DNA of 64,000 nucleotides, from the NCBI GenBank assembly GCA_964036045.1, contig OZ038384.1:41706704-41770703 (forward strand), read 5' to 3'. Source of the DNA: Eutreptiella sp. 'Long Island Sound 2002'. Lineage: Eukaryota > Euglenozoa > Euglenophyceae > Eutreptiales > Eutreptiaceae. Positions 1-12,282 of this stretch are shown here, piece after piece. The position numbers and the translations under genes are program-made. A model generated the notes under the pieces. The model was not told the origin of the DNA, searched no databases, and saw only the letters and a program-made list of their open reading frames with translations. Every line of letters starts with the position of its first letter. The stretch's first letter is position 1.

Positions 1-214
1 ACTAATACACGCAATCTCAGCAGGGCCTTGAACAAACAAGAGGGGGGTATTTCTCAACAGCTAGAGGGTATTTACGTCTTCTGCTATCATCCTGCTGCCA
101 ATGTTTCTACCAATGTGTGCCTTACGCTGTCTGCAGTTCTGGCTGAAAAACACTGAAATGCATAGAAAAAAAGGCATTTGGACGGCAAAAAGGGCTTAAT
201 TTGGAAAAAGAGAA
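1..214. repeat. End of a tandem repeat unit preceding the TIR element
   Basis: Positions 1-80 match the last unit of the tandem repeat seen intact at 57084-57660, which includes the phrase about 'gcaatctcagcagg' and 'aacaaacaagag'. No coding potential is visible. It shows that the window starts inside the same repeat context that precedes copy B. Confidence 0.8.
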
Positions 215-456
215 AATCATGGAAAAACATTGTGCTGGAAAACCCGCCAGCTGGGAAGTCAACGAAGCGGTCGGCGGAGGTCAGTGTAGTCCTCCGCCTG
301 CACCATCCGGAGTGGGCCAAAAACATACGATAGCGTATCCTTTAGCTACCGTATCCTTGAGCACGTGCAATATTGTGCACACAAATCATGGTGACATTTG
401 GTGTTTTTTTTGAGCCACAATTTTACAAGACTCCAATAGGCGCTGATCATGCGCAA
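215..456 (+). repeat. Left terminal inverted repeat of the 2.7 kb element
   Basis: Reverse complement of 2671-2898. Key landmarks are the 'gtgctggaaaacccgccagc' phrase near the tip and 'aggcgctgatcatgcgcaat' at the inner end. Confidence 0.85.
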
Positions 457-1392
457 TATTTCGCACACTTCGAAATCTGATGACACATCGGGACCCTTGG
501 TGACACTGGAATGTGTCCACATGGGAGGAGGAGCAAATTCTGCAGCATTCGAAATACTACGAGGCAAGGGTATTTCTAGCGAGTGGAGGTGCAGCAACAA
601 CAGACTGATGCCAACATCAAGAGCCCCTCATAGCCTGGGAGATGGGTAAAAAGGGCACAGAAGGTTTTCTCTTTGCTCGCTAGCGAAGAAGCCTGCTGCT
701 AAGGAGGGGGGCTGGATATCTTGGGCACGCAGCAGGTCCATAGGGCGGCGGAATGCAATGCACCGGCCAATCCAAAGATGGCGCAATATGTCCACTTGGG
801 TGGACCGTGCAACAGGCGCAGTGCACCGGTGAGGCGGAGTACTAGTCTGCAAGAAGGCAGTTGGCATCCAGCCGCCATGTGGTTTTATACCGGACATGAC
901 AAGCCAACATGCATCTCTTTTTTAAGCAGCATGCCACATTTCTGCGAGAACGGTAGTGACGGTGGACACTGTGCAGCGTAGTACAAAACGAAGTGCGTAC
1001 ACTCAGAATTTGCGAGGTGGGCCAAAAATATATTTAGGAACCGCGTTACTATAGGCCATCCGCCTAGAAGTATATACCTGAGAACTCTTTTGTTTCGAGC
1101 TTTGTGGCTCCATTGATAATTCAAGCATTTCCTGTGGGAGCAGTGACATATCAGTCCGAAATCAAGAGTTTCTTCATTGGCAAGGGTGCTTTGTCCTCTG
1201 ATTGGATGAGAATTGTAGAACGGAGTTGTGTGCAGTGGGTGCAAGGTGCAAGGTGGTAGCTGTTGGTTATCATATTCCAAATAGTTCGATTCCACGGTTT
1301 CAATGTTAGGCCTGAGGCTTGGTGGTATTTTTTGCTTAGTATGCGTGCAACAGTTCTAGCCATAATCACATGGGCAGTGTCTCGGCTGTGGA

Positions 1393-1411
1393 CCCTAACC
1401 CTAACCCTAAC
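1393..1411 (+). repeat. Short interstitial telomere-like run (CCCTAA)3
   Basis: Three consecutive CCCTAA units lie inside the TIR element. The same run occurs in copy B at 58973-58991. It is too short to be a telomere. It may be chance or a relic of end repair. Confidence 0.6.
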
Positions 1412-1672
1412 TTGGTGCGTGATTCCTGCTTTGGCGTCTGATGCTGTCGTTGGACGATTGTCCAGGCTCCTTCGTGGAATTGGAAGTAGGACTTAATACG
1501 TGAGGTAATCTTTGTCCTGTGTTGGATAAGGATTTCATGTTTGTCAATATTCTTGGCAATGGTGAGGGTTGTCTGAAATTCTTGCGAGCGAGTTGTGGGT
1601 TTGGGATTGGAATTGACGGATGTCGTTGATTCACCGGCACGCTCAGGGTTCTTTGTCTCATGATCCAGTTCG

Positions 1673-2170
1673 CTAGACAGGGCAGTTCGCTAGACAGGGC
1701 AGAGGCCTCGTGTTGGTAGCCGGCGCTGGTAGACGGCCATGTTGTTTGGAATTCTTCAACAACACATCTGTAGGCACGGGTACGAACATGGAGTAATCGG
1801 GTAGTGTATTAGGACTGAGCTGTAGGCGTTGGTCAAAGGTTTGCGGCCATGTCCTGGGAAAGCACGCAAAGTGAGAGTCTTCGTAGACGGGATGCGGCGT
1901 GAAGTGGCCATCTGGTGGTGGTGAAGTCCATGCTTCCGGTGCAGGCATTTCTGGTTGCGGACAGCATCCATGCTGTTGAGCTTGAGCTTGCGGCCATGAC
2001 GTTGGTGACCATGAAGTTGATATTTCTTGACAGAGCTCAGTGGGGACGGTGAATGCCTGTTGCGGTATTAGACATGCTGCGAGAACGGAAACAAGAAATT
2101 GTTGAGTGCGGATAACTTGCTCTAGTATTGCGGACAATTGATCTGGTGTCGATATTTGAGGTGAAAACAT
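1673..2170 (-). CDS. Low-complexity Gln/Pro/Ser-rich ORF inside the TIR element
   Basis: A 165-codon minus-strand ORF, rich in Pro, Gln, Ser and Thr, with no family I recognise. In copy B the equivalent region has a 4-bp deletion near 59430 that splits the frame into two pieces. It is therefore not maintained between the two nearly identical copies. It is probably a chance or decaying ORF rather than an active gene. It is listed because it is the longest ORF of this element. Confidence 0.2.
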   Translation of the reverse strand: MFSPQISTPDQLSAILEQVIRTQQFLVSVLAACLIPQQAFTVPTELCQEISTSWSPTSWPQAQAQQHGCCPQPEMPAPEAWTSPPPDGHFTPHPVYEDSHFACFPRTWPQTFDQRLQLSPNTLPDYSMFVPVPTDVLLKNSKQHGRLPAPATNTRPLPCLANCPV

Positions 2171-2395
2171 GAAAGGTGTTGTTGTTCAGCTGAAGGTAAT
2201 TGCGTGACTTGGATCTGTCAGTCGCTATGTCGCGCGATGCGGCTTTTTACGGATGTGACATTTTTCGGTATGCTGTCGCTGTTTTCCCTTGGAGTTGAAG
2301 AACCACACGTAGACGGAGGCCGGGAATGGGTACCTTTGCAGGAGGGGCTGCCGAGGCTCTCTACGCGTCAAGGAGCGGGCGATGGGGGGGGGGGG

Positions 2396-2670
2396 TCAAG
2401 AACTCTGCCATCAGTACCCCTGGGTCAAGAACTCCGTCATCAGTAACCCCGGGTCAAGAACTCTGTCATCAGTACCCCTGGGTCAAGAACTCTGTCATCA
2501 ATACCCCTGGGTCGAGAACTCTGTCCTCAGTACCCCTTGGTCAAGAGCTCTGTCATCATTACCCCTGGGTCAAGAACTCTGTCATCAGTGCCCCTGGGTC
2601 ACGAACTCCGTCATCAGTATCCCCGGGTCAGGAAGTCTGTCATCAGTACCCCTGGGTCAAGAACTCTGTC
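2396..2670. repeat. 29-bp minisatellite, about 9.5 units
   Basis: Tandem units of the form TCAAGAACTCTGTCATCAG followed by TACCCCTGGG, with single-base variants (CCATC, TCATT, TCACG). The array follows a run of about 12 G and ends directly at the inner edge of the right TIR. Because 29 is not a multiple of 3, the array is open in several frames, which explains the apparent repetitive ORFs over it. Confidence 0.95.
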
Positions 2671-2898
2671 ATTGCGCATGATTAGCGCCTATTAAAGTCT
2701 TGTAAAATTGTGGCTCCGAAAAAACACGAAATGTCATCATGATTTGTGTGCGCAATATTGCACATGCTAAGAGATACGCTATCGTATGTTTTTGGCCCAC
2801 TCCGGATGGTGCATGCGGAGGACTACACTGACCTCCGCCGACCGCTTCGTTGACTTCCCAGCTGGCGGGTTTTCCAGCACAATGTGTTTTCCATGATT
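2671..2898 (-). repeat. Right terminal inverted repeat of the 2.7 kb element
   Basis: Inverted copy of 215-456. It ends with 'ttttccatgatt' at 2898. Confidence 0.85.
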
Positions 2899-4302
2899 GG
2901 TCCCAACTCCCCCTTGAGTCTGAGATAAGGCACCACCATTATCCCCTAGGACTTGGTAGCTGAAAATGGGCTGTTTCAGCCCAAACTGATATTAGCTCCA
3001 AAAACTCCAAAATTGACCCCTCGTCCGCACTATCCAGAGGTAGGGACGAGGCAACTGACTCTATGCCCCTCAGGTACGAACTCCATGGACCCTTCCCCTA
3101 ACCTGGTTCCCTGTGAGTCTCGGTATTAGAGCACCACGGCTTCGCCACCTGGGGTCATGATGCCGAAATCATCAGAATTGGAGTCACCTCCATGGATGGC
3201 TCGCTCAGCCAGGTCAAGGCCAATGGCTCACAGGATAGGAGGCAGGACCTAGGACCTATATCTAAGTGCACGACTTGGAATTAGGTCCGGGCTTCACATG
3301 GGCATGAGGATATGGGGCCGCCAATTGACCACACGGGGTGTTGAAATTGGGGTCCCAAACAGGGGTGATTTTGGCTGCTCAAAATGAGCCAAAATCAGGG
3401 GTATCCCCAATGGTATATCTCCACGCCGGCTTGGAGATGGGATCCGCCGTTCCACATGCGATCTACCGGGAGTCAAATGGAGACTCCCATGCCCTTGGCT
3501 CTCAAAGATCTGCATGCCACTCGGCGTGGTGACAATCCAAACTGGGTCCACAACTGCCAAAATGGCAAAATCGGCCGTCTTGGGCGACCGTCCAGGGTAG
3601 GAAATCTTGAAATCTCGTAAGCCAAGCCTTGACTCACGACCCTTGATATCCCCTATGGTCCTATGCCCTTGGCTATGACCTGCTGTCACGCTGGCTGCTT
3701 ACTGTCCATCGAGGGGATGAACACGTGGATGGGGCAGAAAGCAGCATGCGGTGCAAAGGGGGGGATCATGGGGGGGGATCAACTGAGCGGAGGTACCTTC
3801 CTTCATGGAGGATATACCGAAATAAAATAGGCATTTCATGCTTTAGGCCTTGGAGGTTAAGCCTAGTGGTCTCCCACCCCAAGACCCCTATACTCAATTG
3901 TTTCTACCACTTATTGTGGTCCTACTTTGTAACTGTTTCTGAATTCAGTTGCTTGGCCAAGTCATTTTCTGTGTTGGCTTGACATCTATGCGCCACATTC
4001 CTAACCAGCACCATTTGACCCAAAGGAGTGCACATGAAGTGCCTAAAGCTATCTTGGAGGCCAGAGTCAGTCCAATTTTCATATGAAATCTTTTGTATTA
4101 TCCATTTGTGATTGAATCTTTGTGTATAAACCTGCATTGTCTATCTGCAGCCCTTCTGTGTTACACTGGAGTCCAAAACCAATCATTGATTCGATCCACA
4201 TCCTGTTCTTGCTCTACTTGCTGCTTTGGTTTGGGTTTTCCACTACAAAACCTGCAGAATTTCATCAAAATATCTAGGGCATAAATCAAGGACATCTTTC
4301 TT
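2899..4302. other. Non-coding stretch between the TIR element and the satellite
   Basis: About 1.4 kb, duplicated at 60475-61878. No protein family is recognisable on either strand and the ORFs are short. G-runs near 3760-3780 interrupt several frames. I see nothing further that I can support. Confidence 0.6.
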
Positions 4303-6560
4303 CTTGTGCATGCACTTCAGCCCGAGTTGTACCACCTTGTGTCATTCTGGCGTGTGTGCCAATCAATATACTTTCATCTTTTCAGGTTCGCACCAGTGAA
4401 GATGACGCAAACAATGACCACGTGCACGACGACACAAAGTTCCTGAGCTACTACGGCCTTGATATGCATTGATTACCGGGCGCTGAAGACAGGCAAATGG
4501 CGAATGGCGGATCTGGCATGTGTCCATGCCAACGTGCATGCTGATGTGCGCTGAAGACGAACACATAGCATCTTGTGCATGCACTTCAGCCCGAGTTGTA
4601 CCACCCTGTGTCATTCCGGCGTGAGTGGCAGTCAATATACTTTCATCTTTGCAGGTTTGCACCAGTGAAGATGACGCAGACGATGACCATGTGTACGACG
4701 ACACGAAGTTCCTGAGCTACTACGGCCTTGATATGCATTGATTACCGGGCGCTGAAGACAGGCAAATGGCGAATGGGGATCTAGCATGTGTCCATGCCAA
4801 CGTGCATGCAGGTGTGCGCAACTGTGTTTCCCAGATTGGACCGTATCTGAACGGCCCTATTCACGTTCCACTGCACATGCATACTTGCAGGTGTGGGAAT
4901 CTACCCATTTTGGATTGAGTGGGTTCATTTAGCATTCAGACCAGCAACATGCACCACAATGTGTGCATTGCACCGGCGCTGAAGACAAACACATGGTTGT
5001 GCATGCACTTCAGCCCGAGTTGTACCACCCTATGTCATTCTGGCGTGTGTGCCAATCAATATACTTTCATCTTTTCAGGTTCGCACCGGTGAAGATGACG
5101 CAAACGATGACCACGTGCACGACGGCACGAAAGTCCTGAGCTACTACGGCCTTCATATGCATTGATTACCGGGCGCTGAAGACAGGCAAATGGCGAATGG
5201 CGGATCTGGCATGTGTCCATGCCAACCTGCATGCAGGTGTGCGCTGAAGACAGACACATAGCGTCTTGTGCATGCACTTCAGCCCGGGTTGTACCACCCT
5301 GTGTCATTCTGGCGTGAGTGCCAGTCAATACACTTTCATCTTTTCAGGTTCGCACCAGTGAAGATGACGCAAACGATGACCATGTGCACGACGACACGAA
5401 GTTCCTGAGCTACTACGGCCTTGATATGCATTGATTACCGGGTGCTGAAGACAGGCAAATGGCGAATGGCGAATCTGGCATGTGTCCATGCCAATGTGCA
5501 TGCAGGTGTGCGCTGAAGACAGATACATAGCGTCTTGTGCATGCACTTCAGCCCGAGTTGTACCACCCTGTGTCATTCTGGCGTGAGTGCCAGTCGATAT
5601 ACTTTCATCTTTTCAGATTCGCACCAGTGAAGATGACGCAAACGATGACCATGTGCACCGCGACACGAAGATCCTGAGCTACTACGGCCTTGATATGCAT
5701 TGATTACGGGGCGCTGAAGAAAGGCAAATGGCGAGTGGCAGATCTGGCATGTGTCCATGCCAACGTGCATGCAGGTGTGCGCTGAAGACAGACACATAGC
5801 GTGTTGTGCATGCACTTCAGCCCGAGTTGTACCACCCTGTGTCATTCTGGCGTGAGTGCCAGTCGATATACTTTCATCTTTTCAGATTCGCACCAGTGAA
5901 GATGACGCAAACGATGACCATGTGCACGACCGCACGAAGTTCTTGAGCTACTACGGCCTTGATATGCATTGATTACCGGGTGCTGAAGACAAGCAAATGG
6001 CGAATGGCGGATCTGGCATATGTCCATGCCAACGTGCATGCAGATGTGCGCAACCGTGTTTCCCAGATTGGACCGTATCTGAACAGCCCTATTCACATTC
6101 CACTGCACATGCATACCTGCAGGTGTGGGAATTCACCCATTTTGGATTGAGTGGGTTCATTTCGCATTCAAACCAGCAACATGCACCACAATGTGTGCAT
6201 TGCACCGGCGCTGAAGACAGACACAGAGCGTCTTGTGCATGCACTTCAGCCCGAGTTGTACCACCCTATGTCATTCTGGCGTGAGTGCCAATCAATATAC
6301 TTTCATCTTTTGAGGTTCGCACCAGTGAAGATGACGCAAACGATGACCATGTGCAGGACGGCACGAAGCTCCTGAGCTACTACGGCCTTGATATGCATTG
6401 ATTACCAGGCGCTGAAGACAGGCAAATGGCGAATGGCGGATCTGGCATGTGTCCATGCCAACGTGCATGCAGGTGTGCGCTGAAGACAGACACATACCGT
6501 CTTGTGCATGCACTTCAGCCCGAGTTGTACCACCCTGTGTCATTCTGGTGTGAGTGCGAG

Positions 6561-7958
6561 TCAATATACTTTCATCTTTTCAGATTCGCACCAGTGAAGA
6601 TGACGCAAACGATGACCATGTGCACGACCGCAGGAAGTTCTTGAGCTACTACGGCCTTGATATGCATTGATTACCGGGTGCTGAAGACAAGCAAATGGCG
6701 AATGGCGGATCTGGCATTTGTCCATGCCAACGTGCATGCAGGTGTGCGCAACTGTGTTTCCCAGATTGGACCGTATCTGAACGGACCTATTCACGTTCCA
6801 CTGCACATGCATACTTGCAGGTGTGGGAATCTACCCATTTTGGATTGAATGGGTTTATTTAGCATTCAGACCGGCAACATGCACCACAATGTGTGCATTG
6901 CATCGGCGCTGAAGACAAACACATAGCGTCTTGTGCATGCACTTCAGCCCGAGTTGTACCACCCTATGTCATTCTGGCGTGAGTGCCAATCAATATACTT
7001 TCATCTTTTCAGGTTCGCACCAGTGAAAATGACGCAACCGATGACCATGTGCACGACGGCACGAAGCTCCTGAGCTACTACGGCCTTGATATGCATTGAT
7101 TACCGGGCGCTGAGGACAGAGCAAATGGCGAATGGCGGATCTGGCATGTGTCCATGCCAACGTGCATGCAGGTGTGCGCTGAAGACAGACACATAGCGTC
7201 TTGTGCATGAACTTCAGCCCGAGTTGTACCACCCTGTGTCATTCTGGCGTGAGTGCCAGTCAATATACTTTCATCTTTTCAGGTTCGCACCAGTGAAGAT
7301 GACGCAAACGATGACCATGTGCACGACGACACGAAGTTCTTGAGCTACTACGTCCTTGATATGCATTGATTACCGGGTGCTGAAGACAAGCAAATGGCGA
7401 ATGGCGGATCTGGCATTTGTCCATGCCAACGTGCATGCAGGTGTGCGCAACTGTGTTTCCCAGATTGGACCGTATCTGAACGGACCTATTCACGTTCCAC
7501 TGCACATGCATACCTGCAGGTGTGGGAATCTACCCATTTTGGATTGAATGGGTTTATTTAGCATTCAGACCGGCAACATGCACCACAATGTGTGCATTGC
7601 ATCGGCGCTGAAGACAGACACATAGCGTCTTGTGCATGCACTTCAGCCCGAGTTGTACCACCCTATGTCATTCTGGCGTGAGTGCCAATCAATATACTTT
7701 CATCTTTTCAGGTTCGCACCAGTGAAGATGACGCAACCGATAACCATGTGCACGATGGCACGAAGCTCCTGAGCTACTATGGCCTTGATATGCATTGATT
7801 ACCGGGCGCTCAAGACAGAGCAAATGGCGAATGGCGGATCTGGCATGTGTCCATGCCAACGTGCATGCAGGTGTGCGCTGAAGACAGACACATAGCGTCT
7901 TGTGCATGAACTTCAGCCCGAGTTGTACCACCCTGTGTCATTCTGGCGTGAGTGCCAG
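6561..7958 (+). repeat. Satellite higher-order repeat, two 699-bp units
   Basis: 6561-7259 and 7260-7958 are near-identical. Each consists of one long (430) and one short (269) monomer. Shared private variants, such as 'gaatgggtttattt' in the long unit and 'gcatgaacttcag' in the short unit, show block duplication. Confidence 0.85.
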
Positions 7959-10900
7959 TCAATATACTTTCATCTTTTCAGGTTCGCACCATTGAAGATG
8001 ACGCAAACGATGACCATGTGCACGATGACACAAAGTTCTTGAGCTACTGCGGCCTTGATATGCATTGATTACCGGGCGCTGAAGACAGGCAAATGGCGAA
8101 TGGCTGATCTGGAATGTGTCCATGCCAATGTGCATGCAGGTGTGCGCTGAAGACAGACACATAGCGTCTTGTGCATGCACTTCAGCCCGAGGTGTACCAC
8201 CCTGTGTCATTCTGGCGTGAGTGCCAGTCAATATACTTTCATCTTTTCAGGTTCGCACCAGTGAAGATGACGCAAACGATGACCATGTGCACGACGACAC
8301 GAAGTTTTTGAGCTACTACGTCCTTGATATGCATTGATTACCGGGTGCTGAAGACAAGCAAATGGCGAATGGCGGATCTGGCATGTGTCCATGCCAACGT
8401 GCATGCAGGTGTGCGCAACTGTGTTTCCCAGATTGGACCGTATCTGAACGGCCGTATTAACGTTCCACTGCACATGCATACCTAAAGGTGTGGGAATCTA
8501 CCCATTTTGGATTGAGTGGGTTCATTCAGCATTCAGACCAGCAACATGCACCACAATGTGTGCATTGCACCGGCGCTGAAGACAGACACAGAGCGTCTTG
8601 TGCATGCACTTCAGCCCGAGTTGTACCACCCTATGTCATTCTGGCGTGAGTGCCAATCAATATACTTTCATCTTTTCAGGTTCGCACCAGTGAAGATGAC
8701 GCAAACGATGACCATGTGCACGACGGCACGAAAGTCCTGAGCTACTACGGCCTTGATATGCATTGATTACCGGGCGCTGAAGACAGGCAAATGGCGAATG
8801 GCGGATCTGGCATGTGCCCATGCCAACGTGCATGCAGGTGTGCGCTGAAGACAGACACATAGCGTCTTGTGCATCAACTTCAGCCCGAGTTGTACCACCC
8901 TGTGTCATTCTGGCGTGAGTGCCAGTCAATATACTTTCATCTTTTTAGGTTCGCACCAGTGAAGATGACGCAAACGATGACCATGTGCACGACGACACGA
9001 AGTTTCTGAGCTACTGCGGCCTTGATATGCATTGATTACCGCGCGCTGAAGACAGGCAAATGGCGAATGGCGGATCTGGCATGTGTCCATGCCAATGTGC
9101 ATGCAGGTGTGGGCTGAAGACAAACACGTAGCGTCTTGTGCATGCACTTCAGCCCGAGTTGTACCACCCTGTGTCATTCTGGCGTGAGTGCCAGTCAATA
9201 TACTTTCATCTTTTCAGGTTGGCACCAGTGAAGATGACGCAAACTATGACCATGTGCACGACCGCACGAAGTTCTTGAGCTACTACGGCCTTGATATGCA
9301 TTGATTACCGGGTGTTGAAGACAAGCAAATGGCGAATGGCGGATCTGGCATGTGTCCATGCCAACGTGCATGCAGGTGTGCGCAACTGTGTTTCCCAGAT
9401 TGGACCGTATCTGAACGGCCCTATTCACGTTCCACTGCACATGCATACCTGCAAGTGTGGGAATCTACCCATTTTGGATTGAGTGGGTTCATTTAGCATT
9501 CAGACCAGCAACATGCACCACAATGTGTGCATTGCACCGGCGCTGAAGACAGACACGTAGCGTCTTGTGCATGCACTTCAGCCCGAGTTGTACCACCCTA
9601 TGTCATTCTGGCGTGAGTGCCAATCAATATACTTCCATCTTTTCAGGTTCGCACTAGTGAAGATGACGCAAAGGATGACCATGTGCAGGACGGCACGAAG
9701 CTCCTGAGCTACTACGGCCTTGATATGCATTGATTACCGGGCGTTGAAGACAGGCAAATGGCGAATGGCGGATCTGGCATGTGTCCATGCCAACGTGCAT
9801 GCAGGTGTGCGCTGAAGACAGACACATAGCGTCTTGTGCATGCACTTCAGCCCGAGTTGTACCACCCTGTGTCATTCTGGCGTGAGTGCCAGTCAATATA
9901 CTTTCATCTTTTCAGGTTCGCACCATTGAAGATGACGCAAACGATGACCATGTGCACGACGACACAAAGTTCTTGAGCTACTGCGGCCTTGATATGCATT
10001 GATTACCGGGCGCTGAAGACAGGCAAATGGCGAATGGCGGATCTGGCATGTGTCCATGCCAACGTGCATGCAGGTGTGCGCTGAAGACAGACACATAGCG
10101 TCTTGTGCATGAACTTCAGCCCGAGTTGTACCACCCTGTGTCATTCTGGCGTGAGTGCCAGTCAATATACTTTCATCTTTTCAGGTTCGCACCATTGAAG
10201 ATGACGCAAACGATGACCATGTGCACGACGACACAAAGTTCTTGAGCTACTGCGGCCTTGATATGCATTGATTACCGGGCGCTGAAGACAGGCAAATGGC
10301 GAATGGCGGATCTGGAATGTGTCCATGCCAATGTGCATGCAGGTGTGCGCTGAAGACAGACACATAGCGTCTTGTGCATGCACTTCAGCCCGAGGTGTAC
10401 CACCCTGTGTCATTCTGGCGGGAGTGCCAGTCAATATACTTTCATCTTTTCAGGTTCGCACCAGTGAAGATGACGCAAACGATGACCATGTGCACGACGA
10501 CACGAAGTTCTTGAGCTACTACGTCCTTGATATGCATTGATTACCGGGTGCTGAAGACAAGCAAATGGCGAATGGCGGATCTGGCATGTGTCCATGCCAA
10601 CGTGCATGCAGATGTGCGCAACTGTGTTTCCCAGATTGGACCGTATCTGAACGGCCGTATTAACGTTCCACTGCACATGCATACCTAAAGGTGTGGGAAT
10701 CTACCCATTTTGGATTGAGTGGGTTCATTCAGCATTCAGACCAGCAACATGCACCACAATGTGTGCATTGCACCGGCGCTGAAGACAGACACAGAGCGTC
10801 TTGTGCATGCACTTCAGCCCGAGTTGTACCACCCTATGTCATTCTGGTGTGAGTGCCAATCAATATACTTTCATCTTTTCAGGTTCGCACCAGTGAGGAA

Positions 10901-12282
10901 GACGCAAACGATGACGATGTGCACGACGGCACGAAAGTCCTGAGCTAATACGGCCTTGATATGCATTGATTACCGGGCCCTGAAGACAGGCAAATGGCGA
11001 ATGGCGGATCTGGCATGTGCCCATGCCAACGTGCATGCAGGTGTGCGCTGAAGACAGACACATAGCGTCTTGTGCATCAACTTCAGCCCGAGTTGTACCA
11101 CCCTGTGTCATTCTGGCGTGAGTGCCAGTCAATATACTTTCATCTTTTTAGGTTCGCACCAGTGAAGATGACGCAAACGATGACCATGTGCACGACGACA
11201 AGAAGTTTCTGAGCTACTACGGCCTTGATATGCATTGATTACCGGGCGCTGAAGACAGGCAAATGGCGAATGGCGGATCTGGCATGTGTCCATGCCAATG
11301 TGCATGCAGGTGTGCGCTGAAGACAAACACGTAGCGTCTTGTGCATGCACTTCAGCCCGAGTTGTACCACCCTGTGTCATTCTGGCGTGAGTGCCAGTCA
11401 ATATACTTTCATCTTTTCAGGTTGGCACCAGTGAAGATGACGCAAACAATGACCATGTGCACGACCGCACGAAGTTCTTGAGCTACTACGGCCTTGATAT
11501 GCATTGATTACCGGGTGTTGAAGACAAGCAAATGGCGAATGGCGGATCTGGCATGTGTCCATGCCAACGTGCATGCAGGTGTGCGCAACTGTGTCTCCCA
11601 GATTGGACCGTATCTGAACGGCCCTATTCACGTTCCACTGCACATGCATACCTGCAAGTGTGGGAATCTACCCATTTTGGATTGAGTGGGTTCATTTAGC
11701 ATTCAGACCAGCAACATGCACCACAATGTGTGCATTGCACCGGCGCTGAAGACAGACACGTAGCGTCTTGTGCATGCACTTCAGCCCGAGTTGTACCACC
11801 CTATGTCATTGGCGTGAGTGCCAATCAATATACTTCCATCTTTTCAGGTTCGCACTAGTGAAGATGACGCAAACGATGACCATGTGCAGGACGGCACGAA
11901 GCTCCTGAGCTACTACGGCCTTGATATGCATTGATTACCGGGCGTTGAAGACAGGCAAATGGCGAATGGCGGATCTGGCATGTGTCCATGCCAACGTGCA
12001 TGCAGGTGTGCGCTGAAGACAGACACATAGCGTCTTGTGCATGCACTTCAGCCCGAGTTGTACCACCCTGTGTCATTCTGGCGTGAGTGCCAGTCAATAT
12101 ACTTTCATCTTTTCAGGTTCGCACCAGTGAAGATGACGCAAACGATGACCATGTGCATGACCGCACGAAGTTCTTGAGCTACTACGGCCTTGATATGCAT
12201 TGATTACCGGGTGCTGAAAACAAGCAAATGGCCAATGGCGGATCTGGCATGTGTCCATGCCAACTTGCATGCAGGTGTGCGC
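7959..12282 (+). repeat. Satellite higher-order repeat, 2,203-bp unit, second copy truncated
   Basis: Landmarks at 7959, 8228, 8516, 8657, 8926, 9195 and 9291 recur at +2,203. The unit order is short-long-short-short-long-short-short (5 x 269 + 2 x 429 = 2,203). Rare private variants, such as 'taaaggtgtggg' replacing 'tgcaggtgtggg' and 'ctttttagg', are repeated at the same relative positions. The second copy is interrupted by the LTR at 12283. Confidence 0.9.

Larger units (their letters stand above)
215..2898. mobile_element. ~2.7 kb element with ~230-bp terminal inverted repeats (copy A)
   Basis: The segment 215-456 is the reverse complement of 2671-2898, with a few mismatches and small indels. 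The outermost shared bases are AATCATGGAAAA. This gives long inverted repeats around ~2.2 kb of internal DNA, as in long-TIR or foldback-type DNA transposons. I see no convincing target-site duplication and no recognisable transposase, so it is either non-autonomous or of an unfamiliar class. The interior carries a telomere-like (CCCTAA)3 stretch, a low-complexity minus-strand ORF and a 29-bp minisatellite abutting the right TIR. A second copy lies at 57795-60474. Confidence 0.75.
1..6420. repeat. Large direct repeat, copy A (partner 57581-64000)
   Basis: The first ~6.4 kb of the window recurs almost base for base from 57581 to the window end. The offset is 57,580 at the start and shifts to 57,576 after a 4-bp deletion in copy B near 59430. 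The copy includes the TIR element, the 29-bp minisatellite, ~1.4 kb of non-coding DNA and the first satellite monomers. Scattered substitutions (for example position 9, and the G-rich block near 3770) show that these are two real copies. The repeat may extend beyond both window edges. Confidence 0.95.
4303..12282 (+). repeat. Satellite array, 269-bp monomer with a ~430-bp long variant
   Basis: Tandem monomers begin near CTTGTGCATGCACTTCAGCC and recur every 269 bp (anchor positions 8657, 8926 and 9195). A long variant (about 429-430 bp) carries an extra ~161-bp block starting at 'gtgcgcaactgtgtttccc'. Antisense ORFs of 80-90 aa occur in nearly every unit, but they are a by-product of tandem copying. 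On the plus strand each unit contains a GTGAGT...TTTTCAG pair 34 nt apart, followed by an acidic open stretch starting VRTSEDDANDDHVHDD and ending in TGA. The array is cut at 12282 by an LTR. Confidence 0.95.

Noticed and set aside
1393-1411. Chromosome end
   Set aside because: Only three telomere-like units, embedded in a duplicated mobile element.
2326-2685. Repetitive ORFs (119 and 99 aa) with ~10-residue periodicity
   Set aside because: Product of the 29-bp minisatellite, open in several frames at once.
4363-12097. Dozens of similar 80-90 aa minus-strand ORFs
   Set aside because: They are repeated once per satellite monomer and lack any domain. Conservation follows from tandem copying, so I did not call a gene family.
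4303-12282. CRISPR-like array
   Set aside because: Units are contiguous 269-bp satellite monomers with no constant-repeat/variable-spacer structure, in a eukaryotic context.
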